A DNA stretch of 64,000 nucleotides from Prochlorococcus sp. AG-418-C09 (GTDB taxonomy: Bacteria; Cyanobacteriota; Cyanobacteriia; PCC-6307; Cyanobiaceae). The DNA lies in NCBI GenBank assembly GCA_003214355.1, contig QCLS01000002.1, positions 186,001 to 250,000 of the forward strand. Reading direction: 5' to 3'. Numbering within the stretch: position 1 is the first letter of the stretch; every line of letters begins with the position of its first letter. A program made the position numbers and the translations under genes. The notes under the pieces were generated by a model. That model was not told the DNA's origin and did not search any database. It saw only the letters and a program-made list of their open reading frames with translations. This document shows positions 55,542-64,000 of the stretch, one piece after another.

Positions 55542-56759
55542 TTAATCACATTTTGGTGCATTTTGTTTAAACCATTGCTTAGCGTTATAAATTGCTTCAT
55601 CAAAATTATTTAATCTTTTATAAGCAAACTCAATTGAAAGATGACGCATTAGCTTCCCTAATAAGGGTCCTTCATCTATATCTATGTGTTCTTTTATTAT
55701 GTCGCCACTAATGAGACTCTTTGGATGAAATAAACTATCTTCTTTATTTTTCCATCTTTTAATCCAGTCAGAATGAAACTCTGAAGGCAAATAAATAATA
55801 AAAGAAGGTAGGATATTTTCTAAATCTTTATGTAAATCAAATCGTTCTATTTCATCAAATTCATCAATCGATTTAAAGATTAATTTATTTCTCCATTTTC
55901 TCAATAGGTCTGAATTATGATTATCTGATTTACTAAATTTGAATTGTTTTATTGAAGATTGATCTAAAGTCTCGATTAAATAAAAAAGAGCTTTATGCTC
56001 ATTGCTCTCAAAGTCAAAATTCGACAGGCTATATGATTTAAGACAATTTGATGAAATATTTTGATAAGATTGAATCCAGTCGAAGATTGCTATTTGATTA
56101 ATTAATAAAATTGTTGATAAAGAATTTTGACCATTATATATTTTTTTCAATTCATATTGAATTCTTTCACCTGAAACCGATTTCAATTTATTTTTGTTAA
56201 CAATGATGAACTCAAGCAATACTTTTTCGACTGTAAACTCTAATTCTGAAATGAAACGAAAACATCTTAAAATCCTTAATGGATCATCTAAAAGATTTTT
56301 AAAAGCTTGAGTTTTAATTAGACCTTCCTTTAAATCATTTATTCCATCAAAAGGATCAATGATTTTGCTTGAATCCAATGAGAAAGCTATAGAATTAATA
56401 GTGAAATCTCTGTAAGACAAATCATTTAATAAAGATTCTCCTCTTTGCTCAGCTATATCTAATATTATTTCTTCAAAAATAATTCTTACTATATTTCTTT
56501 TTTTGTCAAGAACAACCAGTTTACCTGTGAATTTTTCTAAAAGTTGTTCTGCAATAATCAAAGGGTCCATAGGGACAACCAAATCTATGTCGGGCTTTTC
56601 TTTAGTTCTTCCTAAAATAATATCTCTTATAAAGCCTCCCACTATAAATGTCCCATAAGGTAATTCGCACAAAATAGAATCCCACGATTTATTTTTTAAA
56701 GAATTTTCAATTTCTTTAGATATTGAGGTATGATCATTAAATAAATTGCTTTTAAACAT
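55542..56759 (-). CDS. cca: tRNA nucleotidyltransferase / poly(A) polymerase family
   Basis: GTFIVGGFIRDIILGR, DIDLVVP, RDFTINSIAF, DDPLRILRCFRF. Confidence 0.92.
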   Translation of the reverse strand: MFKSNLFNDHTSISKEIENSLKNKSWDSILCELPYGTFIVGGFIRDIILGRTKEKPDIDLVVPMDPLIIAEQLLEKFTGKLVVLDKKRNIVRIIFEEIILDIAEQRGESLLNDLSYRDFTINSIAFSLDSSKIIDPFDGINDLKEGLIKTQAFKNLLDDPLRILRCFRFISELEFTVEKVLLEFIIVNKNKLKSVSGERIQYELKKIYNGQNSLSTILLINQIAIFDWIQSYQNISSNCLKSYSLSNFDFESNEHKALFYLIETLDQSSIKQFKFSKSDNHNSDLLRKWRNKLIFKSIDEFDEIERFDLHKDLENILPSFIIYLPSEFHSDWIKRWKNKEDSLFHPKSLISGDIIKEHIDIDEGPLLGKLMRHLSIEFAYKRLNNFDEAIYNAKQWFKQNAPKCD

Positions 56760-56773
56760 ATTTTTTATTTGTT

Positions 56774-57025
56774 ATGTGCATTTGCATTAACTGTAAATTT
56801 GTTGATAGATGTATTACATACCATAATGTAGAAGAAAATCATGGTGCAGATCATATCTCTGATTTACCTGATATGGAAGCCATAAATCCTTTTATCCATG
56901 TGACTGTGATTGAAGAAGAAAACGGATTACATTCAACTGAGTGGGATGTGAGATCTTGTGACAGTTATCAGGAAGAATTGGGTAAATGGTCAAGCATAAG
57001 ACCTGGAATGGAATTACCTGCATGA
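56774..57025 (+). CDS. ycf34: Ycf34 family protein
   Basis: 83 aa MCICINCKFVDRCITYHNVEENHG; N-terminal Cys cluster. Confidence 0.88.
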   Translation: MCICINCKFVDRCITYHNVEENHGADHISDLPDMEAINPFIHVTVIEEENGLHSTEWDVRSCDSYQEELGKWSSIRPGMELPA

Positions 57026-57030
57026 GGTAA

Positions 57031-57666
57031 ATGCTTAAAAAAAATACCAATGAATTTATTTTAGCTATACATAGCACAAATGATCATTTTGGTTTTGCTT
57101 ACAGAAGAATTAACCGAGTTCAAAAAAAGGAAGGATTATTTAAGAAAAAATTTGATAAAAATCTTACTAATAATTTAGTTTACGATTTAAAGCAGTTCCT
57201 ACCTTATAAATCTTTTTCTTCAATACAAAGAATCTCTGTAAGCTTGGGACCTGCAAATTTCAATGCTTCAAGGCTAATAGTTGTACTAGCAAGAACAATA
57301 TCACAACAAATTAATTGCTCCTTGGATTCCTGCAGCTCTTTTAAATTAATGGCCAAAAGAATTGCAATCCAAAATAATATTATTCAACATAATCATGTCT
57401 TCTGGATAACAAAGAAACTTAAAGAAAGAGGTTATTTATGTGGTAAATATAAGATCATTTGCAATGAAGAAATTAGAATTGAGGAAATGATAAAACCGAA
57501 TTTATATAAAGAATTACCTAGGGATAATATCTCTTTTTTGGTGGACGAGAATATCTATGATGACTTAAAAGAATTACTAAATTACTCTGAATTTAACCAT
57601 ATCAAATCTGTACAAAGCAATTGGAAAGATGTTCTCCCTATTTATCCATTATCTCCAACAAATTAA
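57031..57666 (+). CDS. tsaB: Divergent TsaB (YeaZ)-like tRNA t6A biosynthesis protein
   Basis: FILAIHSTNDHFGFAY N-terminus and ISVSLGPANFNASRLIVVLARTISQQ (cf. GPGSFTGLR). Confidence 0.65.
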   Translation: MLKKNTNEFILAIHSTNDHFGFAYRRINRVQKKEGLFKKKFDKNLTNNLVYDLKQFLPYKSFSSIQRISVSLGPANFNASRLIVVLARTISQQINCSLDSCSSFKLMAKRIAIQNNIIQHNHVFWITKKLKERGYLCGKYKIICNEEIRIEEMIKPNLYKELPRDNISFLVDENIYDDLKELLNYSEFNHIKSVQSNWKDVLPIYPLSPTN

Positions 57667-57677
57667 AGATCACTATT

Positions 57678-58298
57678 TCACCCTATAAGTTTATTAATTT
57701 CGGTCTTTAAAACATCAGTAGTAAGTTTGACATCCTCCTTACTTGAGGTTATTGGAAATTCTATTGGCTTTCCTATTTTTATAATTACTCTGTTAAATAC
57801 GGGTATAAAGAATTTAAATCTTATTAATCTATGGGAATTAATAATAGCCACTGGTAATAACTTTTTTTTTGTTTTAGCCGATATGAGAGCGGCACCATTC
57901 TTTGGCTTGTTTACACGGCCATCTCTTTGACGAGTGCCATCAATAAAGATACCAATTATGTGATTTGTTGATAATTTTTCAATAGCTATATTTAATGAAT
58001 TCTTATCTACGCCCCCTCTTTTGACAGGGTATGCCCCACAGGCTTGAATTATTTGTGAGAGCAAAGGAATACGAAACAATTCTTGCTTAGCCATGAACGA
58101 GACTTTTAATCCAAGTGCATGGCCTAAAAAAGGTGGGTCCATCAAAGAACCATGATTAGAGACTATTATAAAAGATTCATTCTTTGGAATATTATTCGCT
58201 CCAATTAGATTTCCTCTAAAAATCAATCTGTAAATTGGGTACACAAAAAATAAACTTACTAACTTATAAATTACTTTTTGAGAAAAACTAGAATTCAT
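57678..58298 (-). CDS. plsC: 1-acyl-sn-glycerol-3-phosphate acyltransferase
   Basis: IVSNHGSLMDPPFLG (NHxxxxD), GTRQRDGR. Confidence 0.92.
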   Translation of the reverse strand: MNSSFSQKVIYKLVSLFFVYPIYRLIFRGNLIGANNIPKNESFIIVSNHGSLMDPPFLGHALGLKVSFMAKQELFRIPLLSQIIQACGAYPVKRGGVDKNSLNIAIEKLSTNHIIGIFIDGTRQRDGRVNKPKNGAALISAKTKKKLLPVAIINSHRLIRFKFFIPVFNRVIIKIGKPIEFPITSSKEDVKLTTDVLKTEINKLIG

Positions 58299-58303
58299 AA
58301 ATA

Positions 58304-59200
58304 CTAAAAAACTTTTTCAGTGGATGATACTTGGCTAATACGAACATTCTTCAGATGCCTTTTTGCCAGTCCACCTAGTACATTTGACGGACCCACTTCA
58401 ACAAGATGTAATTCCTCAGCTTGATGGCTCATTATATCCATTGTTTCACGCCACCTTACACCATTACACATTTGATTCTTTAACCTGAACTTAAGATCCT
58501 GAGATTTATTAGAAAAGGTGGGATCAGAATTACTAATAATTTGATAAGTTGAATCATGGAAATCAACAGAATCTAGATATTGTGAGAATTTTTCTGATGG
58601 TTGTTTCATAAAATGTGAATGAAATGCTCCTGATACATTTAAACTAATAAATCTTTTGCACTTAATACTTTTGGAAATTTGATCTAAGGCAATTTTGCTA
58701 CCAGATAAGACAACTTGCGAAGAACTATTATCATTTGCAATTACAAGATCATCAATTTCTTTAACGAATGAATCCAATTCTTGACGATCAAAGCCAATTA
58801 CTGCGGCCATACTTCCATCAGCAGCATTAGCCATTAATTCGGATCTGAATTTAATTAATGAGACGCAATCATGGAAAGACAAAACATTGCCAGCATATAA
58901 AGCAGTTATTTCCCCAAGACTATGTCCAGCTATAAAATTTGGATTATGTCCTTTATTTTTAAGAGCATCTAATAAGATTGATTCAACTAAAAATAGACAT
59001 ATTTGAGTATTCTTAGTGTTATTCAGGTCAAATTCAGAAGAATTATTATCTCTGTTATTTTGAGAGATTTCAAATAAATCTCTACCAAAAAATTCAGATG
59101 CATAATTAAATCTCTCTTTTGCATCTAGCAAGTCAATAACGTCTTGACCCATACCTAATTTTTGTGAACCTTGACCAGGAAATACCCACGCGGTTTTCAT
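58304..59200 (-). CDS. fabD: Malonyl CoA-ACP transacylase
   Basis: WVFPGQGSQKLGMG, GHSLGEITAL, VSGAFHSHFM. Confidence 0.96.
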   Translation of the reverse strand: MKTAWVFPGQGSQKLGMGQDVIDLLDAKERFNYASEFFGRDLFEISQNNRDNNSSEFDLNNTKNTQICLFLVESILLDALKNKGHNPNFIAGHSLGEITALYAGNVLSFHDCVSLIKFRSELMANAADGSMAAVIGFDRQELDSFVKEIDDLVIANDNSSSQVVLSGSKIALDQISKSIKCKRFISLNVSGAFHSHFMKQPSEKFSQYLDSVDFHDSTYQIISNSDPTFSNKSQDLKFRLKNQMCNGVRWRETMDIMSHQAEELHLVEVGPSNVLGGLAKRHLKNVRISQVSSTEKVF

Positions 59201-59220
59201 AATAAACTGTACTTAAATGT

Positions 59221-60228
59221 TTAACCCCATCGAAATAGGGCTGCCCCCCAACTTAACCCGGCCCCAAAGCCACTGGTCACAATCAAGTCATTTTGTTTAA
59301 CTTTCTTATTTCTTATGGACTCATCCAACATTAAGGGTATTGTTGCAGCAGATGTATTTCCATAATTGCTTAAATTAGTCAATACCTTCTCTTTCGATAT
59401 ATCAAGCCTATCGCCAACTGCATCCAAAATTCTTTGATTCGCTTGATGTAATAATAACCAGTCAATATCACAGGATTTATAGTTTTCTTGTTTTAATAAA
59501 TTATCAATTACTAATGGGACCTCTCTAACTGCAAATTTATATACTTCTTGTCCATTCATAGTAATATTTCTATATTTTCCTTTCTTGTAATTGATATTAT
59601 CAATTATTTCTTCTTGATCATCTGATATAGAAAGATTTAGAAATCCTCCTCTATACCCATCAGTCTTCAATGTGAAACCATACAAATTATTTGAATCACT
59701 ACATGCCTCAATAGCTAATGCACCCGCACCATCTCCAAACAGAATACAGCTACCTCGATCACCCCAATTAACAAAACTAGATAGCTGATCGGCACCAATT
59801 ACTAAAGCTCTTTTAAAAGTCCCAGTTCGTAAATATTGGGCCGCAGTTATTAATGCAAAAAGAAAACCGCTACACGCTGCAGTGAGATCAAAAGCTACTG
59901 CATTCTTAGCGCCTAGCTTAGCTTGGATGCTTGGAGCTGATCCAAATAAATCATTTGGTGTTGAGGTGGCTAATAGTATTAAATCTACTGTCTCTGATGA
60001 CCAATCAGCCATCTCCAAAGCACCCAAAGCGGCTTCATAACCCATTTGACAAACAGATTCATTTTTATCAGATATTCTTCTTTCTGATATACCTGTTCTT
60101 GTTTTAATCCATTTATCACTGGTATCTACTATCTTACTAATATCTGCATTAGTAAGAATCTGCTCAGGGATATAACTTCCACTGCCTCTGAAAGCAATAC
60201 CAACTTTATCTAGATTAGTGTCTAACAA
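59221..60228 (-). CDS. fabH: 3-oxoacyl-ACP synthase III
   Basis: FDLTAACSGFLFAL, LLHQANQRI, NYGNTSAATIP. Confidence 0.96.
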   Translation of the reverse strand: MLDTNLDKVGIAFRGSGSYIPEQILTNADISKIVDTSDKWIKTRTGISERRISDKNESVCQMGYEAALGALEMADWSSETVDLILLATSTPNDLFGSAPSIQAKLGAKNAVAFDLTAACSGFLFALITAAQYLRTGTFKRALVIGADQLSSFVNWGDRGSCILFGDGAGALAIEACSDSNNLYGFTLKTDGYRGGFLNLSISDDQEEIIDNINYKKGKYRNITMNGQEVYKFAVREVPLVIDNLLKQENYKSCDIDWLLLHQANQRILDAVGDRLDISKEKVLTNLSNYGNTSAATIPLMLDESIRNKKVKQNDLIVTSGFGAGLSWGAALFRWG

Positions 60229-60280
60229 GAAAGTTTTTTAGTTACTTATATAAGTCAACCACAAATCAGACAAAATATGT

Positions 60281-61699
60281 TTAAGAATTTAAAACTTGAA
60301 GATTTTGAAGTTGAGTTAAATGTTCCATAACGTCATGACTTACTGCAGAGTGTGCCAAACGAAGTGCACTTACAACAGAAAGTGATTTGCTACTTCCATG
60401 CCCAATTACACATATTCCATTTACACCAAGTAACAAAGCTCCACCGTGTTCGGCATGATCTAATCTTTTTTTAATTCTTAATAGATTACTTCGTAAAAAA
60501 GCTGATCCCACCTTACCTCTTCTTCCTCTTGGTAATTCAGCTCTTAGTATATCTAACAAAACACCGCCTACAGATTCTAAAAATTTAAGTAATACATTGC
60601 CAGTAAAGCCATCACAAACAACAACATCAAATTCACCTGTTAACACATCACGACCTTCACAATTTCCAATAAAATTAATACTCTTTTCATTAGAGAGTAA
60701 CTTAAAAGTCTTAAGTGATAATTCATTACCCTTACAATCTTCTTCCCCAATATTTAAAAGTCCAATCTTTGGCTTTTTAATCTGCAATACATCTTTAGCA
60801 TAAATATTTCCCAGAAGGGCAAATTGATATAAATAGGATGGCTTGCAATCAGTATTCGCACCTACATCCAGTACTAGAACAGGTCTGGTTTGATCTCTAG
60901 TTGGAAATAATGCACCTATTGCGGGTCGTTCAATCCCTTTTAGCCTTCCAACCCTAAAAATAGCAGCGGCCATCAAAGCACCAGAATTACCAGCTGAATA
61001 TACAGCTTCAGCTTGATTTTCTTTTACTAGATTCATTGCAACATTTATACTTGCATCTTTTCTCTTCCTAACAGCAGTGGCCTCCTCATTCATTCCAATA
61101 GCAGCACCACTCTCTATTAATTCAAAGCGATTGTTTTGGATCTCATTATCCATTAATTCATATAAACCTATTTTATGAGCAGCCTCATGAATAGCATCAA
61201 TTTGTCCAACAAATTTTATATTGATGGGAAATCTAGAAATTGCATCAAGACAACCTTCAAGAATTGGACCTGGTGCATGGTCTCCGCCCATACCATCAAC
61301 TGCAATCCAAACCCTCTTAGAATTATCCACATCCTCTGATGCAATTAAATTATCCTGATTCTGCAGTCTTTTTAATGGATCAAAAACTAAAGGCTGAAGA
61401 GTATTTCTAGCTATAGAACTTGCTGAAGAAACAACACTACTTGCAGTGTTAACTACTGAACCAGCACTTGATACAACATTACCGGCTACATTTCCAGCAA
61501 CATTGCTTGCAACATTACTTGCAGTGTTAACTACTGAACCAGCACTTGATACAACATTACCGGCTACATTTCCAGCAACATTGCTTGCAGTAGCAGCAGT
61601 ATCAACTAATGAAGTAACAGCGGTATTTCTTTTATACCAAATCACGAGTCTACGAATTGCTCTCGGTTGAGGCTTTTTAGAATGAAGATCTCTTTTCAT
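60281..61699 (-). CDS. plsX: Phosphate acyltransferase PlsX with repeat-containing N-terminal extension
   Basis: WIAVDGMGGDHAPGPILEG catalytic start near residue 131, preceded by NVAGNVAGNVVSSAGSVVNTAS repeats. Confidence 0.94.
   Translation of the reverse strand: MKRDLHSKKPQPRAIRRLVIWYKRNTAVTSLVDTAATASNVAGNVAGNVVSSAGSVVNTASNVASNVAGNVAGNVVSSAGSVVNTASSVVSSASSIARNTLQPLVFDPLKRLQNQDNLIASEDVDNSKRVWIAVDGMGGDHAPGPILEGCLDAISRFPINIKFVGQIDAIHEAAHKIGLYELMDNEIQNNRFELIESGAAIGMNEEATAVRKRKDASINVAMNLVKENQAEAVYSAGNSGALMAAAIFRVGRLKGIERPAIGALFPTRDQTRPVLVLDVGANTDCKPSYLYQFALLGNIYAKDVLQIKKPKIGLLNIGEEDCKGNELSLKTFKLLSNEKSINFIGNCEGRDVLTGEFDVVVCDGFTGNVLLKFLESVGGVLLDILRAELPRGRRGKVGSAFLRSNLLRIKKRLDHAEHGGALLLGVNGICVIGHGSSKSLSVVSALRLAHSAVSHDVMEHLTQLQNLQVLNS
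61438..61589. repeat. Two exact 74-bp direct repeats (61438-61511, 61516-61589; 78-bp period) inside plsX
   Basis: Base-by-base comparison of tacttgcagtgttaactactgaaccagcac...cattgcttgca copies. Confidence 0.95.
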
Positions 61700-62445
61700 T
61701 TTTTACCTTCATACGGAGCAATATCAACTATTCTCTGGAATAGATAACCTGTCCCCCTAGCAGTCAATATTAATTCTGGATTAGCTGGATCAGCCTCTAA
61801 TTTAGACCTTAATCTTGATATGTGTACATCAACAACTCTTGTATCTACATGCCTTTCAGGAGTATATCCCCAAACCTCCTTAAGAATCTCACCTCTACTA
61901 AATGGTTCACCAGATCTGCTAACAAGTAATTCAAGAAGACTAAATTCCATACCAGTCAATCGAATTCTTTCATCACTTTTAAAAACTTGCCTGCGATTAG
62001 TATCAATTTTAATGTCAGTGACTTGAATTAATCCTGAATTTGGCATTCCTGCGATTTGCTCTTTATCAATTCTTCTCAACACACATCGAATTCTTGCCTC
62101 AAGCTCTTTAGGACTAAAAGGTTTTACTACATAGTCATCAGCTCCTAATTCTAATCCAGTAATCCTATCTGCCACATCTCCTAATGCAGTTAGCATAACA
62201 ATAGGGACGTCTGAATCTTTCCTCAATTCTTGACAAACCCCATAACCATCAAGTTTTGGCATCATTACATCAAGAACTACCAAATCCGGTTCATAATCTT
62301 TAAAAAGCTTCAGAGCCTCTTTCCCATCAGAAGCGGTTACTACTTTGTAACCAATCATAGAAAGCCTAGTCTCTAGAATTCTTCTGATACTTGCCTCATC
62401 ATCAGCGACAAGAATTGTTTCTTTTGTTTGACTTGATGCAGCCAT
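61696..62445 (-). CDS. rpaB: OmpR-family response regulator RpaB
   Basis: ILVADDEASIRRILETRLSMIGY, DLVVLDVMMPKLDGYG, winged helix RHVDTRVVDVHISRLRSKLE. Confidence 0.93.
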   Translation of the reverse strand: MAASSQTKETILVADDEASIRRILETRLSMIGYKVVTASDGKEALKLFKDYEPDLVVLDVMMPKLDGYGVCQELRKDSDVPIVMLTALGDVADRITGLELGADDYVVKPFSPKELEARIRCVLRRIDKEQIAGMPNSGLIQVTDIKIDTNRRQVFKSDERIRLTGMEFSLLELLVSRSGEPFSRGEILKEVWGYTPERHVDTRVVDVHISRLRSKLEADPANPELILTARGTGYLFQRIVDIAPYEGKK

Positions 62446-62553
62446 TTGTTGTTATTAGCTAATCAGTAAGAGAATTTAACCTTAACCTAATCTAACTTGT
62501 TAAGGGTCCAAATCCCAAATATCTTAGTTAGTTAATCTTCCCAAAATCACAAA

Positions 62554-63903
62554 ATGTCAAATAAATTTTCAAGTTATGTTTGTCAGAATTGCGGTTCAAT
62601 TACATCTCAATTCTTTGGTAGATGCATGAATTGTAAAGAATGGAATTCTATAATTGAAGAAAAAAAAAGTTCTAAATCAAATAAATTAACTAATGATTTT
62701 ACTAATATGCCAAAATCATTAAAGGAAATTAAAGTAAATAAAATATCTAGGATTAATAGTGGTTTTAAAGAATTAGATAGAGTTTTGGGAGGTGGTTTTG
62801 TTTACGGATCTTTTGTGTTGCTTGGAGGAGAGCCTGGCATTGGTAAAAGTACCCTAGTCCTCCAAACAGCTGCAAAAATATCCCTTTCAAAAGAAGTCTT
62901 ATACATATCAGCAGAAGAATCACTTGAACAAGTAAAAATAAGATGGGACAGATTAGGACAAGAAAGTGATGCACTACAGGTATTATCAGAAAATAATCTT
63001 TCTAACATTATTCAATTAATAAAGAATTTAAAACCTTCCTTAGCAATCATAGATAGTATTCAAGCTATTAATAATCTAGAAATGGAGAGTGCATCAGGTT
63101 CTGTATCACAGGTAAGAATATGTTCTGCTGAACTCCAACAATTAGCTAAGGAATACAACATTACAATTCTAATAATTGGTCATGTAACTAAAGAAGGCAG
63201 CTTGGCAGGTCCAAAAACCCTGGAACACCTCGTTGATGTTGTACTAAATTTTGAAGGAGACCATGTTGCCTCTCATAGATTACTTAGAGGAGTTAAAAAT
63301 AGATTTGGTGCAACGCTAGAACTCGGGATATTTGAAATGCAAGAAAATGGGTTACAAGAAGTACTTAACTCAAGTTCAACTTTTACAAGTAACGAGAATG
63401 TTTCAGGCTTGGCCACTGCAATCACCAAAGAGGGTACAAGATGTTTTGCAGTTGACATACAGGCGCTTGTCAGCAAAAGCTTTTATAATAATCCAAGAAG
63501 AACTACCACAGGTATACATTTAAATAGGCTGCATCAGATCCTAGCTGTAATAGAAAAACATGTAGGATTAAAACTCGCACAATATGATTGTTATGTAGCT
63601 ACTGCAGGTGGATTTGATATTAATGATCCTTCTTCTGATCTAGGTATTGCAATATCATTAATATCAAGCCATAAAGACTTAAAACCACTTAATAATTGTT
63701 CATTTATTGGTGAGCTTGGTCTAAACGGACAAGTCAGGAAAACTAATCATCTTCAAAATAGAGTTGAAGAGAGTTTAAGATTAGGTTTTACAAAAGTTAT
63801 GATTCCAAAAACAAATAATGATTTAAGCAATAAATATCCAAGCATAAATATTTTGGAAGTATCGAATATTAATGAGGCTATTGCTATTGTTTTTGCAGAA
63901 TAA
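62554..63903 (+). CDS. radA: DNA repair protein RadA
   Basis: YVCQNCGSITSQFFGRCMNCKEWNS zinc finger, GGEPGIGKSTL, KNRFG motif. Confidence 0.96.
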   Translation: MSNKFSSYVCQNCGSITSQFFGRCMNCKEWNSIIEEKKSSKSNKLTNDFTNMPKSLKEIKVNKISRINSGFKELDRVLGGGFVYGSFVLLGGEPGIGKSTLVLQTAAKISLSKEVLYISAEESLEQVKIRWDRLGQESDALQVLSENNLSNIIQLIKNLKPSLAIIDSIQAINNLEMESASGSVSQVRICSAELQQLAKEYNITILIIGHVTKEGSLAGPKTLEHLVDVVLNFEGDHVASHRLLRGVKNRFGATLELGIFEMQENGLQEVLNSSSTFTSNENVSGLATAITKEGTRCFAVDIQALVSKSFYNNPRRTTTGIHLNRLHQILAVIEKHVGLKLAQYDCYVATAGGFDINDPSSDLGIAISLISSHKDLKPLNNCSFIGELGLNGQVRKTNHLQNRVEESLRLGFTKVMIPKTNNDLSNKYPSINILEVSNINEAIAIVFAE

Positions 63904-63909
63904 ACTAAT

Positions 63910-64000
63910 TTATAGATATATATCGATTGAACTTCTACCTGAGGTTTTCAACCAATTTTCAATATCTAAATAACCTCCTGGATATAATCTAACTGCTTTT
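63910..64000 (-). CDS. ycf3: C-terminal end of Ycf3 (photosystem I assembly), truncated by window edge
   Basis: Minus-strand translation KAVRLYPGGYLDIENWLKTSGRSSIDIYL*, resembling the Ycf3 C-terminus (..NWLKTTGR). Confidence 0.7.
   Translation of the reverse strand, partial: KAVRLYPGGYLDIENWLKTSGRSSIDIYL

Noticed and set aside
61446-61670. + strand ORF with MLTTEPALDTTLPATFPATLLA repeats
   Set aside because: It is the reverse complement of the plsX repeat region; the repeat keeps the antisense frame open. No independent coding evidence.
62504-62516. gggtccaaatccc, resembling a tRNA T-arm
   Set aside because: No GTTC core, acceptor stem or anticodon arm around it; part of the rpaB/radA intergenic region.
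62765-63523. Four extra ORFs (62765, 62802, 63273 minus; 63332 plus) inside radA
   Set aside because: All overlap the intact RadA reading frame and look like nothing known.

Overview
The window is low-GC, gene-dense, streamlined cyanobacterial core chromosome. It most resembles a high-light Prochlorococcus, judged from gene content, gene order and protein sequences recognised by eye (no search was run). I support about 60 protein-coding genes. They include ndhH, ndhA-I-G-E, ndhD, ndhF and ndhM; phylloquinone genes (menF, menA-C-E, a MenI-like thioesterase); carotenoid genes (crtP/pds, crtB, a Z-ISO/NnrU-like gene); an rpaB-plsX-fabH-fabD-plsC cluster; and housekeeping genes (pyrD, murG, pgk, rel/spoT, mnmE, argS, prfB, trpB, gltA, metF, scpA, cca, radA). 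I saw no tRNA, rRNA, CRISPR, transposase, integrase or prophage, and no clear novel multi-gene system. The best second-look items are: (1) pgk broken by a 10-G homopolymer, with its C-terminus intact in another frame; (2) an exact 74-bp duplication encoding a low-complexity, possibly amphipathic N-terminal extension of PlsX; (3) a canonical +1 programmed frameshift in prfB that the ORF track misses; (4) a PedR-like LuxR regulator with a Cys-rich tail that overlaps a small convergent ORF; (5) several unexplained intergenic inverted repeats, including a GC-containing 12-bp palindrome and a 32-nt hairpin.
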